Positions 1 through 10,969 of a DNA stretch of 64,000 nt are shown piece by piece. This DNA comes from Carya illinoinensis (Eukaryota > Streptophyta > Magnoliopsida > Fagales > Juglandaceae): positions 39,822,864-39,886,863 of the forward strand of contig NC_056762.1 in NCBI RefSeq assembly GCF_018687715.1, given 5' to 3'. The translations under genes were made by a program, and so were the position numbers. Below the pieces are notes generated by a model, which worked only from the letters and a program-made list of their open reading frames with translations, did no database searches and was not told the origin of the DNA. Position 1 is the stretch's first letter. Every line of letters begins with the position of its first letter.

Positions 1-38
1 ACATAGACAACCTTATGATCTGAACTCAAGAACCCCAT
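1..38 (-). CDS. Partial LRR receptor-like kinase, third tandem copy (start of exon 1 only)
   Basis: The first 38 bases, read on the minus strand, start with ATG at 38 and encode [13 protein letters not shown]. These are the same residues that open the signal-peptide exon of the two complete receptor kinases at 26865 and 60011. The bases upstream of the ATG (39 to about 190) also match the upstream sequence of those genes, including the phrase ctactgctactgctaagg and a following GA-rich stretch. The remainder of this gene would lie to the left of the window. Its integrity therefore cannot be judged. It could be a full gene or only a 5' fragment. Confidence 0.85.
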   Translation of the reverse strand, partial: MGFLSSDHKVVY

Positions 39-300
39 TTTCTTCTCCCAACAAACTCAGACTACTGCTACTGCTAAGGTCCAATGCATAAGAGACAACA
101 GGCCAAGAATGTCGACCACACTAACAAAGACCACAGAGAGAGAGAGAGAGAGAAGTCGACGAGGGGCTTGAAGATAGGTAGAACCAGAGATCATTTAAAA
201 CACACGAAAAGTCATAAGTACGGACTTAAAAAATGATTTTATTGACCGACGAGAAGCGCCCGCCACTCTTTCAACTTCCTCACGACAATAATTGCTACTC
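39..300 (-). promoter_or_regulatory. Upstream/5'UTR region of the third receptor-kinase copy
   Basis: This stretch lies directly upstream of the minus-strand ATG at 38. It is conserved with the regions upstream of the copies at 26865 and 60011. It contains a GA microsatellite (about 130-152), the phrase gtcgacgaggggcttgaaga and the phrase gacgagaagcgcccgcc near 250. GA tracts are common in plant 5' UTRs. Conservation in three copies suggests 5' UTR or core promoter, but no transcription start can be read directly. Confidence 0.5.
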
Positions 301-584
301 AAACTCCACTAATGAGCAATTGAATGAGCAATTGAGCTTTTATCTTTTCTTGTTATTTTAATTTTTTTTCAAATATTTTTTTAAATTTATTAAAAATTTT
401 ATAAAAGTAAATAAAAATAATAAATTCATTAAAAAATATTTACTTAACAATTAAATAAAAAAATTAAAAAAAGGGGAATCGGCCACCATACGTGGGTTTA
501 ATATTAGAAAAAAGATACACAACTTTTTATTATTTATACAACCTCTATACATCACACTTTTTATTATTATTAGAATAGTGGGCT

Positions 585-770
585 GCGTTTAGACGTTGAG
601 TTGAAATAAATGTTAAAAGTTAAATAAAATATTATTAGAATATTATTTTTTAATATTATTATTATTTTAAAATTTAAAAAAATTAAATTATTTATTATTT
701 TTTATATTAAAAATTATAAAAAATATAATAATTAGATAAAATGAATTAAAATAAATTGAGAGAAGTTAAG
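585..770. mobile_element. AT-rich MITE-like dispersed repeat
   Basis: This AT-rich stretch resembles, in the opposite orientation, the A-specific insert at about 19275-19480. It starts with gcgtttagacgttgagttga, and both contain the same runs of attattagaatattattttt type. The family appears several times in the window. Exact ends and target duplication are not clear here. The rest of 300-965 is AT-rich spacer in which I see no gene. Confidence 0.45.
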
Positions 771-964
771 TACGGCAAACCTGACATCTTTTAACAAGGA
801 AGGAGATGACAGAAAAATAAAGGAGCATGCGACGTATAGGTGGAAATCTTCTACGGATTAGTTAATTTTGTATTTTACTTTTTTTAAAAAATTATTTAAA
901 TATTTTTTAAAAATATAAAAAATTACATATTCATTTAAAAATATTTATTTAATAATTAAATAAA

Positions 965-1184
965 GAACAATGCTAGAGCCGCCCTCGTGGCTTCCGCTAG
1001 AGTCACTGGTAGGTTTAAAAAACGTTTTTTTTTATGTTTTTTTTAAAATTATTTTTTAATATTTTTAAATATTAAAAAAATATAAAAAAACTTATAATAA
1101 TATTAAATAATTTTTTCTTAATTATTAAAAAATAGACTAACAGTGACTCAGTGAAAGCCACCAGCGATGGCTAAAGTACTTTCC
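965..1184. mobile_element. MITE with long imperfect terminal inverted repeats
   Basis: The first roughly 45 bases (containing gctagagccgccctcgtggc) and the reverse complement of the last roughly 45 bases (containing tttagccatcgctggtggc) align along most of their length. Both end in a gagtcactg(g/t)tag motif. The interior is AT-rich and non-coding. Flanks carry similar taaataaa-like sequence, compatible with an A/T-rich target duplication. Long inverted repeats with a small AT-rich core resemble Mutator-type MITEs. No transposase is encoded. Confidence 0.65.
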
Positions 1185-1203
1185 AAAAATAAAACAGCGA
1201 ACG

Positions 1204-1266
1204 AAAAGTCATGAGTACGGACAAAAATGATTTTATTGACTGACGAGAGGTGCCCACCACTCTCAC
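1204..1266. repeat. Second copy of an upstream module (direct repeat of about 222-285)
   Basis: The sequence from aaaagtcatgagtacgg to the accactctcacttcctcc region repeats the module at about 222-285 upstream of the third receptor copy. Related modules lie upstream of the other two copies, at 27045-27120, 61480-61515 and 61630-61665. It appears to be a duplicated piece of the gene family's 5' flank, separated from its partner by the MITE and AT-rich spacer. From 1267 to 1969 I see only AT-rich spacer and no supported gene. Confidence 0.55.
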
Positions 1267-1969
1267 TTCCTCCTTCTCGTTTTTTATTTTTGTTTCGATT
1301 ACTGTTAGCTAGGGGGCCTTATGCCTTTGGGCCCACACGAACATCTTTATGCTCCCTAGTCCAAACTACCACGCCTTTAACGTGCAATATGATCTCCAAA
1401 GTATCAGTGTCAGTTCGCTTTGCGCTTTTGTTAAAGTTAAAAACAATTTTTTATAAAAAAAAAAAAACTCACGCGTAAGAGTTAAAAGAGTAATATTGCT
1501 TTAACAAAAGCTATGTCACTATCATTATCCTTTTGCTTTTGGAAACATTCCTATCACATAGAATTCTTATCGAAATTTTCTACCGAAATTTTTTTAATTT
1601 TTGTTTTTATTTAATGATTAAAAAAATATTTTTAAATGAATATGTGATTTCTTGTATTTTTAAAAAATATTTAAATAATTTAAAAAATTGGAAAAAAAAA
1701 AAAGAAAAAGACAAAATGGCGGGAACGTGGCTGCTTTTTTTTTTTTTTTTAATTTAAATGGTCAGATATTAAAGGGTGCATATTAAAACTTATTCTTCAA
1801 ATTGGAGAGCTTAAAGACAATTTTGACTGTTTGGGATATTATATATATATATATATATTATATCATAGATGGAATGGTAATTGGTGGGAGAAAATGTAAT
1901 CTTTACATTTATTTATGACTGTATCTTAGTTAATTTCTCAAGTTGAAAAGGCCACATGTCCTCGTACTT

Positions 1970-1984
1970 AATGAAGTTAGGGTA
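1970..1984 (+). repeat. Target-site duplication, 5' copy, of the LINE
   Basis: The 15 bases aatgaagttagggta occur here and again at 7599-7613, right after the poly(A) tract of the LINE. This is the signature of target-primed reverse transcription. The leading As may partly overlap the poly(A) tail, so the duplication is 13-15 bp. Confidence 0.9.
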
Positions 1985-2157
1985 ATAGACTTAGATTTAA
2001 AATTTTTCTATGCAGTCTCCTCTAACCGTTTCTCTCTCGTCGTCCTCCTGAAGGCGATTAGGGCGTAACGGCATAGGTGGTGAAAATCGGTTTCTTTCAC
2101 TCTGGTGGAGGGAGCTGCGTGAGTATCGTGTTTGCCCTGGGTAAACAGAGAGGATCG

Positions 2158-3414
2158 ATGGGCGGATTGGAAGATCTTTGGGGAAATCTGAAGCTGAATG
2201 AGGAAGAGTGCGTTCCGATCGATGTGCCGTGGAGAGATAACGCTGATCTAAAAATGCTGGGGGAGAGAAGCATCATCGGGAAGGTGTTTGTGGAGCGGAC
2301 GATCAGAGGGGAATTCATCAGAACCACCATGGAAAAAATATGGAAGGTGAGTAAACCTCTAACTATCCGTGAGCTAGGATCGAACTGTTTTGTGATTTCT
2401 CTAGTTAATAGAAAGGATAAACTGAAAGTGTTGAGGGGCCGCCCGTGGTTGTTTGACCACCACCTGTTTGCATTAATGCCATACATAGGGAAGGCTCAGA
2501 TTCAGTCGGTGGAGTTTTTTAAGCAGAATTTCTGGATTCAAATGAAGAATTTGCCATTGGATTGTATGAATCGGGAAATGGGAGTAAAATTAGGGGAATC
2601 CATTGGGAAGGTCAATGAGGTGGAAGTGCAAGAAGGAGGAGTTGCTTGGGGTAAATTCTTGAGAGTGAATGTTGAATTGGATATAAGGAAGCAGTTGGCG
2701 AGGGGAAGGACTATAAATGTCTTGGGGGAGAAGCTGTGGATTCCTTTCCAATATGAGAAGTTACCTAGGATTTGCTTAACTTGTGGCTGTATTGTTCATG
2801 GTGAGAAGGGGTGTCTGCAGGTTAGGGGAGGGGCTGGACAGTATGGGGCTTGGATGAGAGCAAAACAGATTGGTAAGGTTCGATTTGAGCCTAGTAGTGA
2901 GGGGGAAGAGGAGGAGGAAGGGAGCGGGGGTAATAGGGATAGTGGTGAGGAGGTTGTGGGGTCGGTGAAGGTGGATTTGGAAAAAACAGTGAATGAGTTG
3001 GAAAGGGATGGAATAGAGGAAAGAGGGGGGGAAATAGTGTTGGGGAGTGTGGAAGAGGAGAGGGGGGATGAGAATCCTGAAGGGCAGATAGTATCACCTA
3101 ATTTGGTTAATGTTGGCCAATTTAAGGGAGCTGGTATGGATGTGTCTTGTGTTATGGAGAAAGCAGGAGGGGGGGAAGAGAGGGAGGTTGTAGAGAAGGA
3201 AAAAGGGAAGAGAGGGAGCTGGAAAAGAAAAGCTAGAGGGGTGGGAAATAGAGAGGGATTTAGCTCTATTCTGGCTAAAAGAGGGCAAGAGAGTGGGAAT
3301 GAAAAAGAAAGTGAGAAGGAGTGTAAAAAACAGAAAATAAATGGAGCTGTTTTGGAGTTTTTTGATATCAAAGTGTTGGCGGAGGCTGGAAGTCAGCCCC
3401 GCCAATCATTATGA
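2158..3414 (+). CDS. LINE ORF1 protein (DUF4283 and zinc knuckle, nucleic-acid binding)
   Basis: The reading frame is open from 2077. I prefer the ATG at 2158 because MGGLEDLWGNL resembles the usual beginning of these plant LINE ORF1 proteins. The result is about 418 residues. The first half fits DUF4283, with a W-containing core and the phrase LKVLRGRPWLFD. A CCHC-type knuckle, CLTCGCIVHGEKGC, lies near 2772-2813. The C-terminal third is a low-complexity Glu/Lys/Gly-rich tail. Its known role is to bind the element RNA in the ribonucleoprotein. The TGA stop (3412-3414) overlaps the ATG of ORF2 (3411-3413) in an ATGA arrangement. No disabling lesion is seen. Confidence 0.85.
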   Translation: MGGLEDLWGNLKLNEEECVPIDVPWRDNADLKMLGERSIIGKVFVERTIRGEFIRTTMEKIWKVSKPLTIRELGSNCFVISLVNRKDKLKVLRGRPWLFDHHLFALMPYIGKAQIQSVEFFKQNFWIQMKNLPLDCMNREMGVKLGESIGKVNEVEVQEGGVAWGKFLRVNVELDIRKQLARGRTINVLGEKLWIPFQYEKLPRICLTCGCIVHGEKGCLQVRGGAGQYGAWMRAKQIGKVRFEPSSEGEEEEEGSGGNRDSGEEVVGSVKVDLEKTVNELERDGIEERGGEIVLGSVEEERGDENPEGQIVSPNLVNVGQFKGAGMDVSCVMEKAGGGEEREVVEKEKGKRGSWKRKARGVGNREGFSSILAKRGQESGNEKESEKECKKQKINGAVLEFFDIKVLAEAGSQPRQSL

Positions 3415-6400
3415 ATTGTCTAAGCTGGAACTGTTGAGGGTTGGGCAACCCTCGCACAGTTCAAGACCTTTGCCGATTGGTGAAGGAGAATAAGCCCTGT
3501 TTGGTGTTTCTGATGGAGATAAAAATAAAGGCAGGAAGAGTGGAAGCTTTAAAAGGAAGGTTGGATATGGAAGGTTGTTTAGTAGTGGATCCAAGGGGAT
3601 TAAAAGGGGGTCTAGCTCTGTTTTGGGCTAGAAGTATAGACTTGGAAATTCTAAGTTTCTCTCAATGGCATATAAGTAGTAAAATAAAAGGGGAAGGAAG
3701 GAATAAAGAATGGGTGTTTACAGGTTTTTATGGACACCCGGAGGCTTCTAAAAGGTGCTTGTCGTGGGATCTATTAAAAATTCTGGAACCAATGGCAGGT
3801 GAGGCTTGGTGTGTAGCTGGGGATTTTAATGAGATCCTGTTTCAAGCTGAGAAATTAGGGGGGGGGGGGGGGGGGGGAAACAAAGAGAGGAGAAAGGGAT
3901 GGGGCATTTTAGGGAGGTGCTGGAAGGGACAAGGCTTGCTGATCTAGGGTATGTGGGATGCCCTTATACATGGAGTAATAAGCATATGGATAGTACCTTC
4001 ACAAAGGAGAGACTGGACAGATTTGTTGGCAATCTAGAGTGGAGAAATATTTTTAATAATGTGAGGGTGGAGGGGTTGACTACTTTAAGTTCAGATCATA
4101 TGCCTATTTTACTAAAGGCATGTGGTTCCTATAGAGGTGTTGTTAATAGAGTGAGTTGTTTCAGGTTTGAAGCTGCGTGGGTTAAAGATAAGGAATGTGA
4201 GGAGGTAATAAGGGAAGGATGGGTTTACCAAGGGGTGGAAGCAGGGAAGTTGAGGGGTGTGCAACACCTTTTAAAATCTTGCAGTGGCAGATTAAGGAAG
4301 TGGGCTAGGATAAAAGATAGAGAGAGGGGTAAGGAAATAAATAGGATGACTGGGAAAATAAAAAAATTACAAGTTGAGGAGGGACCAGAAAATGTGGAGC
4401 GTATTAGGGAGCTTCAAAAACAGGCAGGGAATTTGTTAGTCCAAGAGGATATTAAATGGAAACAGAGAGCAAAAAAGAATTGGTATAAACTTGGTGATAA
4501 AAATATCAAGTTTTTCCATGCATGTGCTTCTCAAAGAAGGAAGAGAAATCAGATTGTAAGTGTTATGGATATGGATGGGAGGGTATGGGAGGAACAAAAG
4601 GATATAGAAGGGGCTTTCTACAATCATCATCAGGATGTGTATAAATCTTCTGACCCTTCAAGGTTGGATATTGAACATTGCCTATCAGCAATGAACAGAA
4701 GAGTAACAGAGGGGATGAATGAGGAGCTGCAGAAAAATTTTACTAGAGAAGAGGTGGAAATTGTTGTAAAGCAAATAGGGCCTATGAAATCCCCAGGCCC
4801 AGATGGATTTGGGGCAGCTTTCTATCAGTCCTATTGGGATGTGGTGGGGGAGAAGGTAACAGCAGCAGTGTTGAGTGTGCTGAAAGGGGAAGAAAATGTG
4901 AGGATATGTAACCATACTCATGTGGTCTTGATTCCAAAGATGAAGGAGCCAAAAACTGTGGGGGATTTCAGGCCAATTAGTCTTTGCAATGTATTATATA
5001 AAATCATTGCAAAGATTTTGGCAAATAGATTGAAGGGAGTACTTGACCAGGTTATTTCCTCAAATCAAAGCGCATTTATACCGGGAAGGCTTATTACAGA
5101 CAACATTGTGGCTGCCTATGAGATTGTACACTCAATGAAAGTGAGACATAGGGGGAGAAAAGGTAGTATGGCATTAAAGTTAGACATCTCAAAGGCATAT
5201 GACAGAGTTGAGTGGGACTTCCTGAGAGCTGTAATGGTGAAACTGGGTTTTGGAGAGAGGTGGGTGGGGCTCATTATGCAGTGTGTGCAATTGGTATCCT
5301 ATGCTATAATGGTTAATGGGAAGGCAAGTAACTCTTTTGTTCCTTCTAGAGGTTTGAGGCAAGGTGACCCACTATCACCTTACCTCTTTCTTCTGTGTGT
5401 GGAGGGCTTGAGTTCTCTTATTAATAATGCTGAAAGGCAGAGTGTATTAAGAGGGGTTTCAGTTTCAAGAGGGGGGATAAGGGTTACACATTTGTTGTTT
5501 GCTGATGACTGTATTGTGTTTGGACAAGCCTCTTGGCAAGAATGGTTAAAGATAAAACAGTTACTTGAGATCTATAAGAAGGCATCGGGGCAGCGTTTAA
5601 ACAGGCAGAAAACTTCTTTATTCTTCAGCAGAAATGTTAGAGAGGATATAAGGAGGAAAATAAGAAAGGATATAGGGGCTGGAATTCAAAACAATTGTGA
5701 AAAATATTTGGGGTTGCCTGTGATGGTGGGGAGGTCACAATATAATACTTTTAGGGTGATTAAGGATAGGGTGTGGAGTAAAATCAGTAACTGGAAAAAT
5801 CTTTTCCTTTCCCCAGCTGGAAAAGAAGTGTTGCTGAAGGCTGTGATCCAGGCTATACCCACTTACCATATGAATGTTTTTAAACTTCCAGTTAAACTAT
5901 GTAAAGAGATTGCTGCATTAATGGCCAGATTCTGGTGGGGCTCAAAGCAAAATGGGAATAAAATACAATGGAGGAGTTGGGCCAAGATGGGGGTGGCAAA
6001 GGTTGAAGGGGGTTTGGGGTTCAGGGAGCTTCAGTGTTTTAATAAGGCTCTCCTTGCCAAACAATGTTGGAGGGTCTTAAATATGCCTAATTCAATTGCT
6101 GCCATGGTGCTAAAAGATAAGTATTTTAAAAATTCAGATTTGTTGAATGCAAAGCTGGGTTGTAGTCCTTCAAAAATCTGGAAAAGCTTGTGGGGGTCTC
6201 TTGATTTACTAAAGGAAGGGTTGGTTTGGAGAGTGGGAAATGGGGAGAAGATTAAAGTATGGGGGGACAAATGGGTTCCACGTCCAAACCAGTTTTGTAT
6301 TCAATCTCCTAGGTGTGTCAGTTGTCCTGAGCTTAAAGTGAAGGATCTGTTGATAGGGGGTAAATGGAATTCTGGGTTGGTGAGAGAGTTGCTGCTAGAA

Positions 6401-7563
6401 GAGGAAGTTGATTTTGTCTGTGGCATTCCTGTTAGTCAAGCAAATGCAGGGGATAAAAGGATATGGGCTCTTACGGGGGATGGGAAGTATAGTGTAAGGA
6501 GTGGTTATCATATGGAAAGAGCTAGGAGGTGTAAAGATGCAGGGGGGGTTTCAGAGATTAAGAATAGTAGAGAGGTTTGGTTAAAAATCTGGAGTTTGAA
6601 TACACTTGAAGTGGTTAAGATTTTTATATGGAAAGCTGTTGTTAATAGTCTCCCTACAAAGCAAAATCTGTTTAAACGAAAGGTGGTGGACAATCCCTTT
6701 TGTCCTGTGTGTAAAAAAGAGGAGGAATCGGTATGCCATGTGATGTGGAGTTGTAGGGCTGCGATGGATGTATGGGCGGATTGCTCTAGTCCAGTTCAAA
6801 AATGGCCTCGGGTGGAGGGGGATTTTATGGATCTTTGGGATCTGATATCAAAGAAATTGAATGAGAAGAGTTGGATATGGTGGCAACTGTTATGAGAAAT
6901 ATATGGTGGAGAAGGAATAGGTTTATTTTTGAATCAAAATTTATCGGTCCAAAGGAGATACACATGCAGGCTAAGGAGAGTCTATTCTCTTTTGTAGAGG
7001 CAAATAATGAAAAGGGAGGTATTACACGGTCTTCAAAGGTGCAGATGGGAAATCTGAAATGGATAAAACTTGGAAAGGGGTTTATGAAGGTTAATTGGGA
7101 TGCTAGTTTGGATTTGGAAAAGAGGAAGATGGGAATTGGGATTGTTGTGAGGGATGAGAAGGGAGAATTGATGTTGGCTCTATGCAATCAGTTGCATGGG
7201 ATCTTTACTCATGCTGTAGCTGAGACAAATTCTTTGTGAAGAGCCTTACAGGTATGTGCTGAATTACAGTGGACAAGGGTCATCTTTGAAGGAGATGCCT
7301 TGGGGGTTATACTCTCAATAAATGGAAAGGAAAGATGCTGGGAATGGCATGGGCAGATTATAGATGATATAAAGGATTGTTTGGATAATAGAAAAGATTG
7401 GTCAGTACAGTATACAAAAAGAGATAATAACAGAGTAGCACATAGTTTGGCAAAGATGGGGTTAAACGTAGAAAATGAATGTATATGGATAGAAGGGGGT
7501 TCGGAAGAAATTCTTCCATTTGTAATACGGGAAAAACTCTGTAATGGTTCTGTTTTGAGGTAA
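3411..7563 (+). pseudogene. LINE ORF2 (endonuclease, reverse transcriptase, RNase H), disrupted
   Basis: ORF2 begins MNCLSWNC and meets a TGA at 3435-3437, where the family normally has an arginine (probable CGA to TGA). The endonuclease follows, with FLMEIK, GDFNEI and later SDHMPIL motifs. It is broken by a 20-base G run (3858-3877) that shifts the frame; translation resumes at 3899. The reverse transcriptase carries FRPISLCN, the SKAYDRVEWDF block, GLRQGDPLSPYLF and the catalytic FADD at about 5500. A zf-RVT region with CPVCKKEEES and a CHVMW segment follows. A second frame change lies near 6860-6895. The RNase H region (VNWDAS, AETNS, FEGDAL) is interrupted by TGA at 7237-7239, again from a CGA-like codon, and ends at TAA 7561-7563. 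The protein cannot be made as one piece. Confidence 0.92.
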
Positions 7564-7598
7564 TACAGAATTGGTTTCTGTTTTCAAAAAAAAAAAAA

Positions 7599-7613
7599 AA
7601 TGAAGTTAGGGTA
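7599..7613 (+). repeat. Target-site duplication, 3' copy, of the LINE
   Basis: This is an exact repeat of the 15 bases at 1970-1984, directly following the poly(A) tract. Confidence 0.9.
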
Positions 7614-7731
7614 TAGAATTCTATAACCTTCTCCTAGTTAGCTTAATTCCTCTAATCTGGTTGATCCAAGGTTAGGCTCAAACTACAAGAAGAAAGATGT
7701 TGGTTATGATCATCATGATTAATATAATGTA

Positions 7732-9112
7732 CGTACGTGGCTCTCCTATGCATGCGGCAAGTCATTTATGTAAGCCATTGCTCACGGTAGTTAACTATCC
7801 ATGTCAATCAAGGGAAAAGGTTTCTCCTACCATCACAAAAACCAAACACATAATTCTTTCGATTTTCCAAAGTTATACTTTAGTTTTCCTTAACGGTGAT
7901 GTTGAAGTTTGTATCATTAAGATCTTAGATGATGTGCTGTAAGTTCTCTTTTCATTGCTGATCTTAGGACGAACTTAGGCTATAGACTCACTTCCAATTC
8001 TTCTACATAATTTAATTAGCATCATTTTTTTTTTTTTTTTTGTATACTCCATGTGAAGCACCTATTTGTACTTACCCCCCCCCCCCCCCCCCCCCCCCCT
8101 CCCCACCAACACCAAAAAAAGAAAGATGATTACTGCAGTTACTGTGGCAACAGTTGTTCCTGCTTAGTGATTTTGTCACATTTACCATAGACTACCATTT
8201 GTATCTTGATGGAATCATTGCTTTGATTCTTGGCTAAATGCAAATCCTTTCAATGATAGCCGGACAGTTTTTACTTCTCTGTGAACGTTATGCATCTTGG
8301 ACATTTACTATGTTATGAATTTCATCTTTTACCCTTCTTGTGGATGGAAATGTTGGCAATTCTGGGATAGTTGTGAGAGTGGATACTCCTCTTTCCCGGG
8401 TCGGTCGGCCTTCCTTCTTTGTTGAAATAAATTGTGGTGTTAGAACTTTAATTGTAATGGTACAAATCTCCCAACCAAAAGTGTATATAGTCTCAAGCTT
8501 AGCAAACATGTGAATACATTGATCTACCTCTCATTTTTTAGTATTTGGAACTTTTTAATATAATTTCTTCTCTTTTTCTTGACTATTTGGGTTTTAGTTT
8601 TTTGAAGAATTTCACACTTTTGTTTATTTAAAAACAGAAAATACAGAATTTAAAATGATTTCCTTAATAAGAAATGATTTGTACATGCCTCTAATGAACA
8701 AAGTCTCATACAAGCCATTGTAAAAAAGTAGATCCTACCTAAAAAAATATAAAAAAAACTATTCTTTATTAGTAAGATCTAATTTTTTTTTATAAAGAGC
8801 TTGTATGGGACTTATCAATTTGATGCTTGTACCTAACATTACTCGAGTTGTAGAATTAAAATTCAAATCAATTTTTTTTTTTGTTGTTTTGTTTTGTGGC
8901 AATTTTACTTAAGAGCCGGGAATTTGATCTAGATAATATTTTTGGCATCATGTCAGGGCAACATTTTCTATCGATTATATGTATGCCTACATACAGGACA
9001 TGCATATTTCATTCATATCAATAATATTTATCTCTTACTTATTAAAATGAAAAAAGAAAATATGTATGCCTAGTTTTAGATAACTTGACTTAAAAAAAGA
9101 AGAAGTAATTAT
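7732..9112. repeat. 3'-flank segment of copy A, paralogous to the flank of copy B
   Basis: Parts of this interval match 45837-47185 in the same order and orientation. Examples are the stretch around agctatccatgtcaatcaag (about 7795 vs 45885), the phrase gttgttcctgcttagtgatt with its neighbours (about 8150 vs 46660) and the phrase ctcaagcttagcaaacatgt (about 8492 vs 46876). It lies downstream of the minus-strand receptor gene and marks the extent of the tandem duplication unit. It also holds a run of about 23 C residues (about 8076-8099). No gene is recognised. Confidence 0.7.
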
Positions 9113-10265
9113 TAAGTACTCCCGAAATATGAACAAACGATACTCTTATTCTCCTATGGTATGCTGATGGCTTTTTAAATTTGTCTTCCAAGTGCAAAAG
9201 CTATCAAAGTAATTCATGCTAAGGTCATTTTCACAGGGACAACAATGTTAATGAAGATCAAGCATATAATGAGTTGTGTTTGTGTAAGGAACATGCTTGT
9301 GAAAGAGGCTACTTACACAATTAAGAAAAGATACAAGAAAATAAAATTTATATAATGATGTGGAGTGTATTAATGAAGAATGTTTTAGATCTTTTCTCTA
9401 TTTTTGTTAATGGAATAATTTTTTGAATGCTTGTAAAATTAAAAGAAATGAATAAAGAAATAAATGCTAAAGAAATGAGTGGAAGAAAAATAAAGATCGC
9501 ATGAAAATAAACACATAAGAGGCAAAATATCAAATACTTGAGCTGCGGATAAAGCCTCTTTTTGATCCAACCTTTCGTTAATTTTCAAGGGTGCTAAATC
9601 TCAATCATCAATCCAGTTAAGGAATTGATTATTGGAAAATGAAAAGTTTACATTCGGACATGCACCATTTCTCTAAAAGTCTTCACTGTATGACTAACCA
9701 AATTCACAATAGCATCTAATCGAAGGAAACCTTGATAAATTCAAACCTCTGTTGTGCCTTAATGTCTAGAGCAAAGCAAGAGCAAGAGAATCCTTCAATT
9801 CTCACCACAAAATCTGGTTTGCAACAAAGTAAAGAAGAGTTTATACGAACAGAAGTTTTCATTAACTCAAAGCCCAAATCAAACCGAGACACTCTCCACA
9901 ACTCATGCTGAAAAGTTAACCTAACATCATCATCTCAGAAAAATAGAAATTAAAACAACTAAAGCTAAAACTCATGGAGGGTTTGCTCGGCACAATAACC
10001 CAGCGGCGGTAGAATAATATTCACCCAAAACGTAAAAATGAGAGAATCTCGAATAGCCCCCAGAAAAATCTGGAAAAACGAAAAAGAATTAAAACCAGCC
10101 GACAGCCAGATCTGGAAAACCCAGCCTAAACTGCCGAAAAACAATATCCGAATAGCAATTGACCCCCAAAGTAAAGAAAAAATAAAAATAAAACCGAGAG
10201 CGTTCGAGAGCCGTCCCAAAACTCCTGGAGCCCCAAAAATATTCTAAGCATAAAAATTCGAGAGT

Positions 10266-10440
10266 GAAAATTCTCATCTCATTATTATAACTTTTTTAAA
10301 TTTTCATGTAAAATATAATAAATAATTTAACTTTTTCTTAATTTTTTCAAATCTTAATACAATAATAATATTAAAATATAATATTTTAATATTTAATCTT
10401 AAAACTCAAAATTCTCATATGAGAATTCTCAGTGATCAAA
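10266..10440. mobile_element. AT-rich MITE with gaattctcat ends
   Basis: The left end (tgaaaattctcatctcat) and the reverse complement of the right end (tgagaattctcatatgag) form imperfect terminal inverted repeats. The right end also contains an 18-bp perfect palindrome, aattctcatatgagaatt. A relative in the opposite orientation lies at about 59313-59495. It is non-coding. These elements are abundant in the window, inside introns as well as in spacers. Confidence 0.6.
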
Positions 10441-10815
10441 CAGAATTCCTTAGCACCGTTTTCAACCCAGCAAATTAAAAATTAAAAAAAAAAAAAAAAG
10501 AGTTAATAAATGAAAATCCCCTTTTGTCCGTGCATGATCTGCTCTCCGTTGAAGTACAACGTCCTTGCCCATTTGTTTCGGCTCCCGCTTGATTGGTTGG
10601 CTCCCATCCTCGTGCGTGAGTCTGTGCGTTGCTCTACGTCCCAACCGTCCCAGCTCCTGCATCTTGAGTTGAGGCCAAAAACCCCATCTGTCCGTGCTGT
10701 ACGTGCTTTACCACCAATCTCCAGGTGCATAGTTAGGTATTTCTAAGAATATCCATTTTGTTGTAATATTCCTCTCAGATGAGATGTAAGCTCATGTATT
10801 TTTTTTTTTAGGTTT

Positions 10816-10853
10816 GCTACGGATCAGCTACTGTTCACGGCTGATCCGTAGTG
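10816..10853. repeat. Perfect 12-bp inverted repeat (hairpin)
   Basis: The arms ctacggatcagc and gctgatccgtag are exact reverse complements separated by about 11 bases. They would form a stable stem-loop in RNA or single-stranded DNA. It may be part of a larger unclassified element that continues to about 11575. A function cannot be assigned. Confidence 0.6.
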
Positions 10854-10969
10854 GCTGACCTGTAGCACACCTTACATGTAAAATATATTTTTTTTTAAAC
10901 ACAAAACTGACGTAGTTTATTCCTCCCCCTATCCGATTCCCTCTCTCAACTCACCCAATCCCGCCGTGC

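Larger units (their letters stand above)
1985..7600 (+). mobile_element. L1-type LINE retrotransposon, nearly full length
   Basis: This 5.6-kb non-LTR element is bounded by a 15-bp target duplication (1970-1984 and 7599-7613) and ends in a poly(A) tract (7586-7600). In order it holds an ORF1 with a DUF4283-like domain and zinc knuckle, then an ORF2 with apurinic-type endonuclease, reverse transcriptase, zf-RVT domain and RNase H. This is the usual plant L1 layout with a C-terminal RNase H. ORF1 is intact, while ORF2 has two internal stops and two frame changes. The clear target duplication and few lesions point to a fairly recent insertion that is now inactive. It sits between the 5' end of the third receptor copy and the 3' flank of copy A. 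Confidence 0.95.

Noticed and set aside
2097..3405. Several minus-strand open frames opposite LINE ORF1
   Set aside because: They are antisense shadows of the purine-rich ORF1 and are proline/serine-rich low complexity.
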